Assembly: GCA_030372985.1 (NCBI GenBank)
Contig: JAUCQB010000009.1
Coordinates: 1 to 52,924 of the forward strand
Source of the DNA: Phycisphaerae bacterium
GTDB lineage: Bacteria > Planctomycetota > Phycisphaerae > UBA1845 > PWPN01
Direction of reading: 5' to 3'
DNA: 52,924 nt
Shown here: piece by piece, positions 43,269 through 51,678 of the stretch
Numbering within the stretch: the first letter of the stretch is position 1
Layout: every line of letters begins with the position of its first letter
Made by a program: the position numbers and the translations under genes
Notes under the pieces: model-generated
Database searches by the model: none
Seen by the model: only the letters and a program-made list of their open reading frames with translations
What the model was told of the DNA's origin: nothing

Positions 43269-43444
43269 GTCCTCTGGAGCTAATCAATCAAATGGCGGGT
43301 GAGGTCGAGCGGGATGAAATGGAGCTTAAGCAACTGATTGTCTCGCTGATAAACGAAGGCAGAACGGAATTGGCTATTGCGGCTCTGGAGCTTTGGCGTT
43401 CGCAGGCTGCCGGCGAGGTCTTGAAGAAGTATGGCAACAACTAG
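43265..43444 (+). CDS. Small helical protein overlapping the recombinase start
   Basis: 59 residues after a strong GGAGG site: MSPLELINQMAGEVERDEME then LKQLIVSLINEGRTELAIAAL. Nearly all helical. It overlaps the previous ORF by four bases and the recombinase by 14, giving a coupled three-gene arrangement. Probably a small accessory or directionality-type protein; the role is inference from position alone. Confidence 0.55.
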   Translation: MSPLELINQMAGEVERDEMELKQLIVSLINEGRTELAIAALELWRSQAAGEVLKKYGNN

Positions 43445-45107
43445 GCCACAAGACATCTCGACTATCGTCGGACTTCTCCGAGTCTCTACGGAGGCTCAGG
43501 AGAAGGAAGGCTACTCTCTCGCTGCTCAACAAACGGCTTATGAGCGTGATTGCCGTACCTTCGGCTGGCGGTCGCTGGATACCTTCGAGGGCCAGGAAAC
43601 AGGTTCTGCCCTTTCCCAGCGCCAGATTATCCATGACCTGATCGCCTGCATCCGCAACCACCGGCCTGATGCCGTTTGGGTCATCGAGCAATCACGTCTG
43701 ACTCGGGGCGACGAACTCGACGTGGCTGTGCTTCTGCGCGAACTCCGAGAATCTGGCGCGAAGGTAGTCCTGGAGCGGGGCACGATCATCGATCCTACGG
43801 ACCTCGAAGGCGCTTTCATGTTTCGGCTGAAGGCGCTGATGGATCGTCGGGAGTGGGAGGTGATCGCGGCCCGCAATTGGCGCGGCAAGGATGAGAAGGC
43901 CAAGTTGGGGCTGCTCGTCAACGCCAGGCCAGCGTATGGCTACACGACAACGGGTGAGGGCAAGGGCAAAGGCAAGCGAGTGCCTGTGCCCACAGAAGCT
44001 GACGTGGTGCGCCAGATCTATGAGTGGAAGGCGGCAGGGGTCAGCATTCGACAGATCATCCGCCGACTCTTTGAGCAAGGCGTACCTGCTCCGACCCAAG
44101 CCGGAAGGACTTCGGGCAAGTTGCCACAGCGATTCAAGAACGGAATCCAGCTCTGGGCGGAAACAACGGTCAAGCGCATTCTCGATAATCCCCTCTACCT
44201 GGGCGTTAGCTTCCACCGTTGTTGGGTCACGCGCGGCAAGAGTCTTGTGTTCGACCGCACGAACCCGAAGGCTGTTTGGATCGAAAACGCGCACGAAGCA
44301 ATCATCAGCCAGGAGTTGTGGGACGCCGCGCACCGGCAACTGGATGCCCAGCATTACCGTCGCAGCCTTAATCAATACATGTTAACGGGCATCATGATCT
44401 GCCCGCATTGCGGATCGACCCTCAACGCGACCTCATCAGGCGGTAACCGTGGACCTCGCTACGCTTATTACTTCTGCGCGTCCAAACGTCAGAAACCCGA
44501 TGAGTGGGGCCGGCGGCAACGGACAGGCACAGCATGTCCCAGTGGGTGGTGGCGCGCGGACAGGACTGATCGCATGGTGTGGGAAGCCTTCATTAAATTG
44601 ATCAGCAGCCCGGACATGGTCGAACAATTGCTGTCGTCAGTAGACGCGGAAAAGAAAAGAGAACGATTACGGGCGCTCATCCGTGACCTAACAACCGAGG
44701 CTGAGCAAATCGAGACTATGAAGGCAAGGGCGCGCGAAAAGCTGCTCGCGGAGATCTTAACCGACGGCGAGTACCTCAAGGAGCGGGAGCGGCTCCAAAC
44801 TCAACTGGAGGGGACCGCAAAACGACTTGCGACAGCCAAGGTTGAGCTGAAGGTATGTAGCAAGGAAGCAGGGATGCAGGTCATACAGAACCTGGCCATG
44901 TTGAAGCTCGGGGAGAAGAAACTGACGCAGGAACAGCGATCCAGGTTGTTCCATGCTTTGGTAAAGAGAGTTGTTCCCAGGGATGCTGAGCTGACCGAGG
45001 TTGAGATCGATTTGTACGTCACGCCCGAGTCTGGTGTGCTGCAGACACCAGCTGGGTCTCTCTCGATCGCGACCTTGGCAGTAACGGTATCGTTGGCAGG
45101 GGTATAG
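43431..45107 (+). CDS. Large serine recombinase (integrase)
   Basis: 558 residues. The N-terminal resolvase-like catalytic domain begins GLLRVSTEAQEKEGYSLAAQ, with Ser19 as nucleophile, and includes GQETGSALSQR and IEQSRLTRGDELD with conserved arginines. The recombinase DNA-binding domain follows (NARPAYGY, then WAETTVKRILDNPLYLG). Next come a zinc ribbon with MICPHCGSTL and a later Cys pair (YYFC, TACPSG), and a coiled coil at ~400-480. That is the full plan of phage-type large serine integrases. These need only short attP and attB sites and no supercoiling. It lies next to the comM junction, so it is the natural agent of that insertion. Confidence 0.93.
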   Translation: MATTRPQDISTIVGLLRVSTEAQEKEGYSLAAQQTAYERDCRTFGWRSLDTFEGQETGSALSQRQIIHDLIACIRNHRPDAVWVIEQSRLTRGDELDVAVLLRELRESGAKVVLERGTIIDPTDLEGAFMFRLKALMDRREWEVIAARNWRGKDEKAKLGLLVNARPAYGYTTTGEGKGKGKRVPVPTEADVVRQIYEWKAAGVSIRQIIRRLFEQGVPAPTQAGRTSGKLPQRFKNGIQLWAETTVKRILDNPLYLGVSFHRCWVTRGKSLVFDRTNPKAVWIENAHEAIISQELWDAAHRQLDAQHYRRSLNQYMLTGIMICPHCGSTLNATSSGGNRGPRYAYYFCASKRQKPDEWGRRQRTGTACPSGWWRADRTDRMVWEAFIKLISSPDMVEQLLSSVDAEKKRERLRALIRDLTTEAEQIETMKARAREKLLAEILTDGEYLKERERLQTQLEGTAKRLATAKVELKVCSKEAGMQVIQNLAMLKLGEKKLTQEQRSRLFHALVKRVVPRDAELTEVEIDLYVTPESGVLQTPAGSLSIATLAVTVSLAGV

Positions 45108-45257
45108 AGCGACGGGAAAAGCAGGCTACCTGCCCAATTATTGGTTGCGTTGACCAGGAATTGAGTTGGAAGCAAGTACCTGCGATAGCCCAAACGCGGC
45201 GTAGCGATGGGCAACAGCGGGTGGTGATCGGTCTGTTGATTAATAAGGAGAAATAAA

Positions 45258-45641
45258 TTGAGTAAGAAAACAGACAAAAAACGATTGAACGTGTTGGAAG
45301 TGGTGCGTATTGACGCGGTGATACCTAGTAGTATTGGAAAGCCTTTTGACTACCACACACATGGTCTGGATGCTTTTGATCATCCCGAGTTCCAGGTGTA
45401 TGCTCCCAAGTACTGTGCGAGCATTGTCGCCAGTGTACTCTGGAGCCATGTTGACGCCGTAGTCAATGACGGCGAGCGATTCACCCCGGAGACCGTCACA
45501 GACAGTCAGGGCACGATCTTTGGTTATCTGGAGGTGCCGGGGCACTCGGATGGTGATCCTTCCCGGTTGCTTATCGTAGATCGTCCCGATATGTGCGTGT
45601 GCCAATATTGCCAAGGTAAAGGAGGGAACTGTAATGAGTGA
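45258..45641 (+). CDS. DUF4262-like protein, first cargo gene
   Basis: 127 residues from a TTG start, supported by AAGGAG seven bases upstream. The core PFDYHTHGLDAFDHPEFQVYAP and DAVVNDGERFTPETV follows the DUF4262 pattern (P-F-x-Y-x-x-G-L, H-P-E-L, G-x-R-F). Function of that family is unknown. A C-terminal CVCQYCQGKGGNCNE adds a small Cys cluster. The stop overlaps the ATPase start by eight bases. There is a 150-base gap to the recombinase, so the cargo may have its own promoter. Confidence 0.65.
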   Translation: MSKKTDKKRLNVLEVVRIDAVIPSSIGKPFDYHTHGLDAFDHPEFQVYAPKYCASIVASVLWSHVDAVVNDGERFTPETVTDSQGTIFGYLEVPGHSDGDPSRLLIVDRPDMCVCQYCQGKGGNCNE

Positions 45642-46905
45642 GATACAAACCATGACCGTTCTCGCCGATGCGGAAGCGCTTGCGGATGAAATCCAGAAGG
45701 ACCCCATCAATGCGCTGAGGCAACACATTATCGAAGTTGGCATGGCAGCCCAGCAGGATGCCTTTGTCATGGCAATTCTCTCGGAGATCAGTGCCGCTGC
45801 CGGGTGCCCCTTCTCGATCCTGTTAGCCGGTAATCCGGCTTCGGGAAAGAGCACCGTCGCAAGCACGACCTCGGCATTCGTGGGCGATGAGTTCGTCGTG
45901 TCTTCTGGCAGTCTCAACCGCATGACCGCGGCAGCGGCCTGCCGCATGGCAGCGAGCCTGACCAATCACTGTATGGTCTGCGACGAGAGAGCGAGCAACT
46001 CTGAGTTTGATTCTCTATGGCGCCAGGCTCTGAGCGGCCAGAAGGCGTCGCGGATCATTACTTCGAAAGGAGAGCCTATTGAACTGACCATCATCCCACC
46101 CATCTCGTCGGTGGAGGCGGTGCTGTCCGACAAAGAGATGTCTCAACAAGATCGCTCGCGGTACCTGCGCATCCGGATGTGCGAGGATGAGCAGTCTCTC
46201 CAGACGATTCGCAGTTCAGCCAGAGCGTCCTTCACTCTCGAAGGGCAACGACGGCGTAGTCGAATGAAGACTCTGGGCTTCGCATATCGCTATTTCTTAT
46301 CGTCTCTGCGAAGGGATCTTCTCGTGGACATACCCTTCGCGCATCTGCTGTCCGTTGATGGAGATTCGGCCGTCGCGGTGCGCACGGAACAACACCTGCT
46401 ACGAGCCATACAGGCCGTGGCTTGGCTGCGGCAAGCCAACCGGACAGTACATCATGATCCAGATCTGGGCCGCTACATCCTCGCAACACCTGAGGATTAC
46501 GAGGTAGTGCGAGGAATCCTGATTAGATCCGGCGAGGACGGCACGGAAGATCTCAGCGACAATGCCCTCTACCTCTTTCGCAGATGGAAATCGTCTGTCT
46601 TGGACAAAGGCAACCAGTCAACCAGCTGGTATCAGCTGAACCAACTAAGCAAGTCGCGTCTGAGCAGATGGCAGGTCTATCGATCCCTGACTGAGCTGAG
46701 GGACGTGGGGCTGGCCGAGGGTGTCAAGAGCACTTGGCGGCTCAGCGAACTGGGGCTATGCACAGACCGGCCCAGCGCATTCGCGTCGCTACCGCCAGCC
46801 TCCACTCTTGCAGACGGCGGCGCAACACTGCAAGTTCCGGCAGCTGACCAAGTTAACGCCAATCCAGAAGGCAAGTTGCAGACTTGCAAGGAGGACAACT
46901 CATGA
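45634..46905 (+). CDS. P-loop ATPase with C-terminal winged-helix-like region
   Basis: 423 residues. Walker A is LLAGNPASGKSTV (about residue 65). A Walker B-like acidic segment is NHCMVCDERASN (about 112). ISSVEAVLSDKEMSQQDRSRYLRIRM contains a likely sensor and arginine finger. This arrangement resembles the DUF3987/phage primase-linked helicase-like ATPases. The C-terminal ~100 residues (LSKSRLSRWQVYRSLTELRDVGLAEG) look like a winged helix. It overlaps the neighbours on both sides (8 and 4 bases). Probably acts on DNA with the clamp-loader-like partner. Confidence 0.7.
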   Translation: MSEIQTMTVLADAEALADEIQKDPINALRQHIIEVGMAAQQDAFVMAILSEISAAAGCPFSILLAGNPASGKSTVASTTSAFVGDEFVVSSGSLNRMTAAAACRMAASLTNHCMVCDERASNSEFDSLWRQALSGQKASRIITSKGEPIELTIIPPISSVEAVLSDKEMSQQDRSRYLRIRMCEDEQSLQTIRSSARASFTLEGQRRRSRMKTLGFAYRYFLSSLRRDLLVDIPFAHLLSVDGDSAVAVRTEQHLLRAIQAVAWLRQANRTVHHDPDLGRYILATPEDYEVVRGILIRSGEDGTEDLSDNALYLFRRWKSSVLDKGNQSTSWYQLNQLSKSRLSRWQVYRSLTELRDVGLAEGVKSTWRLSELGLCTDRPSAFASLPPASTLADGGATLQVPAADQVNANPEGKLQTCKEDNS

Positions 46906-47693
46906 CAAACTTAGCTGACAAATACCGGCCGAAGCAGTTTGCCGAATTGTGGCAGGGCCTTGACACCCCGGTGATTGAGGCCATTACTCTAGAGCTGTCG
47001 CAAGGCATCTTGAGCGGTCCCTTGCTGGTCAGGTCTCCTTACGGCGGCGGCAAGACCAGCCTGGTGCGGCTAATCGGCTTGAGGGCGGCCTGCCTGAAAA
47101 CTGATGACGGCTCGTGCGAGCCGTGCCTCGCCTGCAAACCATGCACATCCATCACTCGCGCATTGGCGAGTAGACCGCTGGTTATTAATGAGTATGGTTA
47201 CGGGGAGATCGACTGCACTCGTACTCCGGCTGGCGATATTCTTCGCCTGATCCAGGAAGAGAAGATGATCTCGAAACGTCTCTGGTCGCCAGGTGGCATG
47301 GAAAAGAAGGTGCTGGCCCTGGACGAGTTTGGACGGCTATCCATCTCCGATCAGAAGAAGTTTTTGAAGATCCTGGAGACTGGCGGAATACACCTGGTCC
47401 TTTGCGTTGCCGACGAGGACAAGATTGATGAGGCTGTTGCCGATCGATGCCTTGTACGCCACCTATCTCTGCCATCGACCGATCAATGCGTGTTCCATAT
47501 ACAGCGTATCGTCAAGTCGGAAGGCCGAACGATATCCGCCAATGCTGCCCGCCACTTGGCACAACGATGCGGCAATGTGCCGCGTGACACTCTGCTGACT
47601 CTTTCGGACGCGATGATCTTCGCGAAGGATAGCATAGACCTCACTGCCGCCGAGAAAGCTCTCACGATGAGATCAAAGGGCGTGGCTGCATGA
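46902..47693 (+). CDS. DnaX-like AAA+ clamp-loader protein
   Basis: 263 residues. The N-terminus, TNLADKYRPKQFAELWQG, copies the clamp-loader start (L-A-x-K-Y-R-P-x-x-F). Walker A is RSPYGGGKTSLVRL (about 44). Four cysteines follow (AACLKTD, CEPCLACKPC), as in the zinc module of DnaX. Walker B is VLALDEFGRLS (about 137) and the SRC-like motif is DEAVADRC. The C-terminal domain III of DnaX is missing, so it is a minimal subunit like phage or archaeal small loaders. GGAGG precedes ATG 46902; the start overlaps the ATPase stop and its stop overlaps the methyltransferase start, each by four bases. Confidence 0.8.
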   Translation: MTNLADKYRPKQFAELWQGLDTPVIEAITLELSQGILSGPLLVRSPYGGGKTSLVRLIGLRAACLKTDDGSCEPCLACKPCTSITRALASRPLVINEYGYGEIDCTRTPAGDILRLIQEEKMISKRLWSPGGMEKKVLALDEFGRLSISDQKKFLKILETGGIHLVLCVADEDKIDEAVADRCLVRHLSLPSTDQCVFHIQRIVKSEGRTISANAARHLAQRCGNVPRDTLLTLSDAMIFAKDSIDLTAAEKALTMRSKGVAA

Positions 47694-48499
47694 CAATAGC
47701 TATCGGCAACATGCTGCTGGATCACATCTACCACCAACCTTGCGGCTTGCTCGCCGAGATCCCTGACGACTCCATCGACGCTATCGTCTTATCACCGCCC
47801 TACAATTTGTCTTACAAGCCGCAACCCGCCAAGAAGCACAATATCAATGGATACGACACCTTCGATGACCATCTGCCTCAGGATCAATATGAAGCCGACC
47901 AGATTGAACTGCTCGATGCGTGCTGTCGGGTGCTCAAGCCGGGCGGATCAGTCTTTTACAACCACAAGGAGCGCCAGGCGAAGGGCGTGGCCATTTCACC
48001 ATTTCGGTGGGTGCTGAAATCCAAGTGCGAGTTGGTCCAAACGATCATCTGGAATCGTGGCTCCACGCACAACATCGATCCCGTCCGCCTTTATCCGATC
48101 AATGAGTTCATCTTTTGGTTGAGAAAGCCAGGGTGTCGTCCTCGATTCAATCGCGCCTGCGCCAAGTTGACGAACATCTGGGAGATTGGCTTCGAGGAGA
48201 CTCGTTCAATTGGCCATCCGGCTCCCTTTCCTGTCCTGATACCCCTGCGGTGCCTCAAGATGGCAGGCGTGCAAGCAGGCGATGTCGTGCTGGACCCCTA
48301 TATGGGCTCGGGTTCGACCGGTGTCGCGGCCGCCGAAATGGGTGCTCACTGGATCGGATATGAGATCTCTGCCGACTACATCAGACTGGCAAGAAACCGA
48401 ATTGCCGAAGCGAAACAGATGAGAGATATGTGGAAAGTGCCACCAGCGAAGCCCAAAATGACCGGTCAGGACATCTCTGTTGCCGGTACTGCGAGTTGA
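47690..48499 (+). CDS. DNA methyltransferase, beta class (N4-cytosine or N6-adenine)
   Basis: 269 residues. Catalytic motif IV VLSPPYNLSY (residues 33-42) comes before the AdoMet motif I VVLDPYMGSGSTGVAA (about 196), the order that defines the beta class. Serine in SPPY leans toward N4-cytosine but does not prove it. Between them KPGGSVFYNHKER and the target-recognition region are typical. No restriction endonuclease is next to it, so it is an orphan or cargo-protecting methylase. It is coupled to the clamp-loader gene by a four-base overlap. Confidence 0.9.
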   Translation: MTIAIGNMLLDHIYHQPCGLLAEIPDDSIDAIVLSPPYNLSYKPQPAKKHNINGYDTFDDHLPQDQYEADQIELLDACCRVLKPGGSVFYNHKERQAKGVAISPFRWVLKSKCELVQTIIWNRGSTHNIDPVRLYPINEFIFWLRKPGCRPRFNRACAKLTNIWEIGFEETRSIGHPAPFPVLIPLRCLKMAGVQAGDVVLDPYMGSGSTGVAAAEMGAHWIGYEISADYIRLARNRIAEAKQMRDMWKVPPAKPKMTGQDISVAGTAS

Positions 48500-48621
48500 T
48501 GTGATACATCATGAATGACGAGTGTATTACGCCCAGAACGATGACGCCCGGCTCGTGACCGAGGCGAGCAGAATCGATTTCGGTCCAGGTTTGCCAAAGA
48601 CCGCATAGGTCAGGAGGAAGA

Positions 48622-49338
48622 ATGATTCAGTCTATTGAAGAGACTACGTCGGTCGTACCGCTGGATCCAGAGTTGGCCGTTTGTATCCAGCACGAAGCTG
48701 TTCCAACCGTCCGTCATCCGCTGGTGAACTTTGTCTGCTACAGCCCCAAGTTCAATGACCAGTTGAACAAGCAACTGCGGTACAAGAAGGAGGCGATGGA
48801 TCACGCGGTGTCCCAGCGCGACTGGGAAACGTGTATCTGGTTGCACGAGAGACCGTGGCGGATCGATGCCCTCCGCAAACTCGCCAGCGTTCTTAGTGAC
48901 AAGGAGTACTTTCGGCTGCTCGGCAGCGTGTGGATGGACAGCGAAAGCCTGTGGCAATACCGTCGTTTGGCGCGAGGTTTGCTGTCGCCACGCGGCCGAA
49001 GCCTTGAGGCAAGACGTTGCATGATGAACAATGAGGAGCTGGAAGTATTTGACTTGCTTCCCAATCCGGTTGTCGTCTATCGTGGCTGTGGCCGGGGCAA
49101 CCAATTGGGCTGGAGCTGGACACTCGACCGGAAACAGGCGGAGTGGTTTGCCCGAAGATTCGCATCGCTCGATGACGGGCGGTTCGGCGGACTCGTTCTG
49201 GTCGGTGAGTGCCACAGCTCTTCGGTGGTGGCATACTTCACCGGGCGGAATGAGAGTGAGGTCTTGGTTGATCCCCGCGATGTAACGATCAGGGAGACAA
49301 TTAAGGTGTCGGACAAGGAGTCTGACGACGATGAGTAA
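48622..49338 (+). CDS. Putative ADP-ribosyltransferase-fold protein
   Basis: 238 residues, start after AGGAGGAAG. The N-terminal half is helical (LNKQLRYKKEAMDHAV, WIWLHERPWRIDALRKL-like). The C-terminal half fits the R-S-E class of mono-ADP-ribosyltransferases: PVVVYRGCG (Arg about 154), GWSWTLDRKQAEWFARRF (SWT about 165) and GRNESEVLVDPRDV (ExE, about 212). Similar small proteins occur in phages. Known enzymes of this class transfer ADP-ribose from NAD to proteins or nucleic acids. The short spacing and missing signal peptide point to an intracellular target. Its stop overlaps the HD gene by eight bases. Activity is inference from three motif positions. Confidence 0.55.
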   Translation: MIQSIEETTSVVPLDPELAVCIQHEAVPTVRHPLVNFVCYSPKFNDQLNKQLRYKKEAMDHAVSQRDWETCIWLHERPWRIDALRKLASVLSDKEYFRLLGSVWMDSESLWQYRRLARGLLSPRGRSLEARRCMMNNEELEVFDLLPNPVVVYRGCGRGNQLGWSWTLDRKQAEWFARRFASLDDGRFGGLVLVGECHSSSVVAYFTGRNESEVLVDPRDVTIRETIKVSDKESDDDE

Positions 49339-49966
49339 CCGGGGACAGACGAGTCCACATCTCGTGAATTCCTCTCACTGGCGGGACATTAGTCTTCCGC
49401 GTGTAACGGTGAGCCAGGTCATGCAGTATGAACCCGATCCCCGCTGGTTCGCCCAACCGGCGAGCGGGATTCACGGCCTCGGTCATGAAGCCCGAGTGCT
49501 CATTTGGACCCAGATTCTTGCGGAGATGGTGCGGCAGGAAGGGTCATCGATTGACGCTGCGGTCTTGGGGTGGGCGGCGGCCGTTCACGACACCCAGCGA
49601 TCGGACGATGGGGACGACCCCGATCATGGCAGAAGGGCCGCGAGCTGGCTCGACGATCACCGGAGCATCATCCCGCCAAATGTTTCCCTCGAACAGGTGA
49701 TTCATCTCTGCCGCTGGCATGTTCCGCCCGACCACTTGGTCCCCGATATGACCATGGATCTACGGGTTCTCAAGGACGCCGATGCCCTAGACCGTTGGCG
49801 GATCAGCGATCTCAACCCCTCGTTTCTCAGGACAGCATCCGCGCAGAAACTCTTGCGGCCAAGTTATGCCCTGTGGACAGAGACAGCCAGTGTGTGTAGC
49901 AGCGAACAGGTATTCACGCGTATTCTTGGAGTGGCCCAGCGGCTTGGCATTCTTGCGGATGGCTGA
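49331..49966 (+). CDS. HD-domain phosphohydrolase
   Basis: 211 residues. HGLGHEARVLIW gives the first His, AAAVHDTQRSDDG the HD pair (about residue 85), DHGRRAASWL and CRWHVP further His ligands, and LKDADALDRWRI the closing Asp. This is a metal-dependent HD phosphohydrolase fold, which acts on nucleotides, phosphodiesters or cyclic nucleotides. It overlaps the ADP-ribosyltransferase-like gene, so the two probably act in one pathway. One possibility is removal or recycling of a nucleotide product. Substrate unknown. Confidence 0.8.
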   Translation: MSNRGQTSPHLVNSSHWRDISLPRVTVSQVMQYEPDPRWFAQPASGIHGLGHEARVLIWTQILAEMVRQEGSSIDAAVLGWAAAVHDTQRSDDGDDPDHGRRAASWLDDHRSIIPPNVSLEQVIHLCRWHVPPDHLVPDMTMDLRVLKDADALDRWRISDLNPSFLRTASAQKLLRPSYALWTETASVCSSEQVFTRILGVAQRLGILADG

Positions 49967-50333
49967 TCGGCCGATGTCCTGTTCACCACGGCAAGCCGCT
50001 TTTCCAATCAAGACCCCTGATACAGGGTGAACGACGGCGTCTGGACTCTTAACACTCTTCATCTTTCGCCAATTCCCGAACCGGTGAAAACCGGCAGCGT
50101 TCGTCGAGAAGCAGCCCATTTCATGCCCTTTTTGCATCGGTTGTTGTTTCTTGTGCACGTCCTGGACCCTTAACTGGCTTTTCTGCGCCGCGCAGAATTT
50201 CTGAAACCATAAAGTTTTTCTTTATGCGCCCGTTTCGATGCCCTGGACCGCCTGGCGCTCATGAATTTGGTGTCGATACGCCTTTCTGCCCGCCGCAGTA
50301 TCCCAGAATGCTGTGCTTTCAGGCATCTCCATT
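49967..50333. other. Intergenic region with two palindromes
   Basis: TTCTGCGC-C-GCGCAGAA at 50181-50197 and CATAAAG...CTTTATG at 50208-50226, the second with a T-rich loop. They may end the ART/HD transcript or carry an operator for the amidoligase pair. No gene supported; a minus-strand frame of 123 codons overlaps the HD gene and looks spurious. Confidence 0.4.
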
Positions 50334-51245
50334 ATGAACCAGCGGTTCGCAGTTATCAGTGACCGAATCCTTGGCCTGGAACTTGAATGCGTCATCCCCG
50401 TCGTCGGGCGAGGGGAAACAAGGGATGTCCAGGAACTGCTTGTCCACCTCCTGCACAACCAAGGAATGACCGCCATGGCGCGGCCTTATTGTCGGTCTGC
50501 CGTGCCTTCGGGGGTGGATCTGTGTGTCGAGCACGACAGCAGCCTCAGAGGTGAGCAGCGGTATTCCGGCATCACCTGGGGCCAAATCGAAGTCAAAACG
50601 CGGCCGTTGACCTTTCGTGAACTGGAGCAGCTCTTGCCGCCAGCGCTGGAAATCATCCGCTATGTCGGCGCCCGCATCACGCCATCGTGCGGCTGCCATG
50701 TGCATCATGACCTGCCCGAAGTTGTCGAGCGCCCCGAGGTCGTCCGCAATCTTCAGCATTTCTGGTGGCGCTTTCACAAGGTCATCTACGGCTTGGTGGC
50801 TCCTTCGCGAGCAAGCAATTCCTTTTGCCGTCCGCCTCGACCCGAACATGCGACTCTTTTTGATAACTGTCGGATTTATGAGCAGCTCTGTCAAAGGCTG
50901 ACTCGATGCGATCGCTATGCAGGGCTGAACTTCACCAATCTCACCGATCCCAATCGCAGGACAATTGAATGGCGGCTTCATGGCGGCACCACAGACTGGA
51001 TCAAAATCAAAGCATGGGTTCTCGCAACACAGCGATGGGTCGAGCATTCGGTCGCTCGAAGTTGCCATTATCGTCCTGAGCCAGTTACCAACAGCCGACG
51101 CGGCCTCAATGCACTCTTGATTGTCAGTGGTCTGCGCCCCAATTCGAGGGTCTACTGCAAGGTGGACAAGGACTTACGCTTGGCTGGTCGCTACCTATTG
51201 AGAAGATGGAAGCATTTCAATCAACAGGGGGCATCAGATGCCTGA
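50334..51245 (+). CDS. Amidoligase-family ATP-dependent COOH-NH2 ligase
   Basis: 303 residues. The N-terminus ILGLELECVIP matches the G-x-E-x-E strand of the amidoligase_2 superfamily. WGQIEVKTRPLTF, SCGCHVHHDLPE (HVH motif, about residue 122) and RRTIEWRLHGGTTDW (about 210) follow in the expected order. The family, related to glutamine synthetase, forms amide bonds between carboxyl groups and amines, for peptide tags or small metabolites. Ribosome site is poor for both ATG 50334 and GTG 50313, so translation may be low or start elsewhere. Its stop overlaps the HEFSH protein by eight bases, giving a two-gene unit. Confidence 0.75.
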   Translation: MNQRFAVISDRILGLELECVIPVVGRGETRDVQELLVHLLHNQGMTAMARPYCRSAVPSGVDLCVEHDSSLRGEQRYSGITWGQIEVKTRPLTFRELEQLLPPALEIIRYVGARITPSCGCHVHHDLPEVVERPEVVRNLQHFWWRFHKVIYGLVAPSRASNSFCRPPRPEHATLFDNCRIYEQLCQRLTRCDRYAGLNFTNLTDPNRRTIEWRLHGGTTDWIKIKAWVLATQRWVEHSVARSCHYRPEPVTNSRRGLNALLIVSGLRPNSRVYCKVDKDLRLAGRYLLRRWKHFNQQGASDA

Positions 51246-51678
51246 TGACAACTATCCTCAGTCCGTTGTCGAGGTCCTTGACGCCGATATGCGGTTTCGG
51301 CGTGGTGTCCTGGCGGCCATGAGGTCGTTCCAAAAATCGCGGCCGTGGAGCGGGTCAATTGAAAAACGGAAGGAGAAATCCATCAGATTGCACCAGGCGC
51401 TTTCAGCCATTTACGGCATCGCTGAGCCCAAACTCGTGTTCGGCTTGATCGACGGCAGCAGTAGCGGGACCAGCTATTACCGTCCGAGCACTCACGAAAT
51501 CGTTGTTCAAGGGCGGTTGTCCGTCGTCACTTATCTGCATGAATTCTCCCACGCTCGTGGAATCGGAGAGCGGGCGGCCTGCAGGTGGTCAATCAACTTG
51601 TTCCGTCGCATCTTCCCCCGCGAATTTGCCCGACTGACTCATCGGGGTCATATGCTGATTCGGCCCGAGGACCTGTGA
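51238..51678 (+). CDS. Small zincin-type metalloprotease-like protein
   Basis: 146 residues. VVTYLHEFSHARG gives HExxH (about residue 101) on a helix, preceded by a strand THEIVVQGRLS, like an SprT/minimal gluzincin or zincin core. The downstream Glu in GERAACRWSINLFRR may be the third ligand. There is no signal peptide, so it acts in the cell. It overlaps the amidoligase gene by eight bases. A ligase and a hydrolase in one transcript suggests attaching and removing, or maturing, a peptide modification; that is inference. Confidence 0.6.
   Translation: MPDDNYPQSVVEVLDADMRFRRGVLAAMRSFQKSRPWSGSIEKRKEKSIRLHQALSAIYGIAEPKLVFGLIDGSSSGTSYYRPSTHEIVVQGRLSVVTYLHEFSHARGIGERAACRWSINLFRRIFPREFARLTHRGHMLIRPEDL

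Larger units (their letters stand above)
42672..51678 (+). mobile_element. Serine-recombinase element inserted in comM (right end not certain)
   Basis: It begins exactly where comM breaks off and carries, in order, a consensus promoter, two small ORFs, a large serine recombinase and eight cargo genes, all on the plus strand. The neighbourhood to the left is minus-strand chromosomal. The other end is unknown: no junction motif or comM sequence appears before 52924. I place the limit at the last cargo gene only for convenience. The partner junction may be the one at 4980. Confidence 0.6.
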
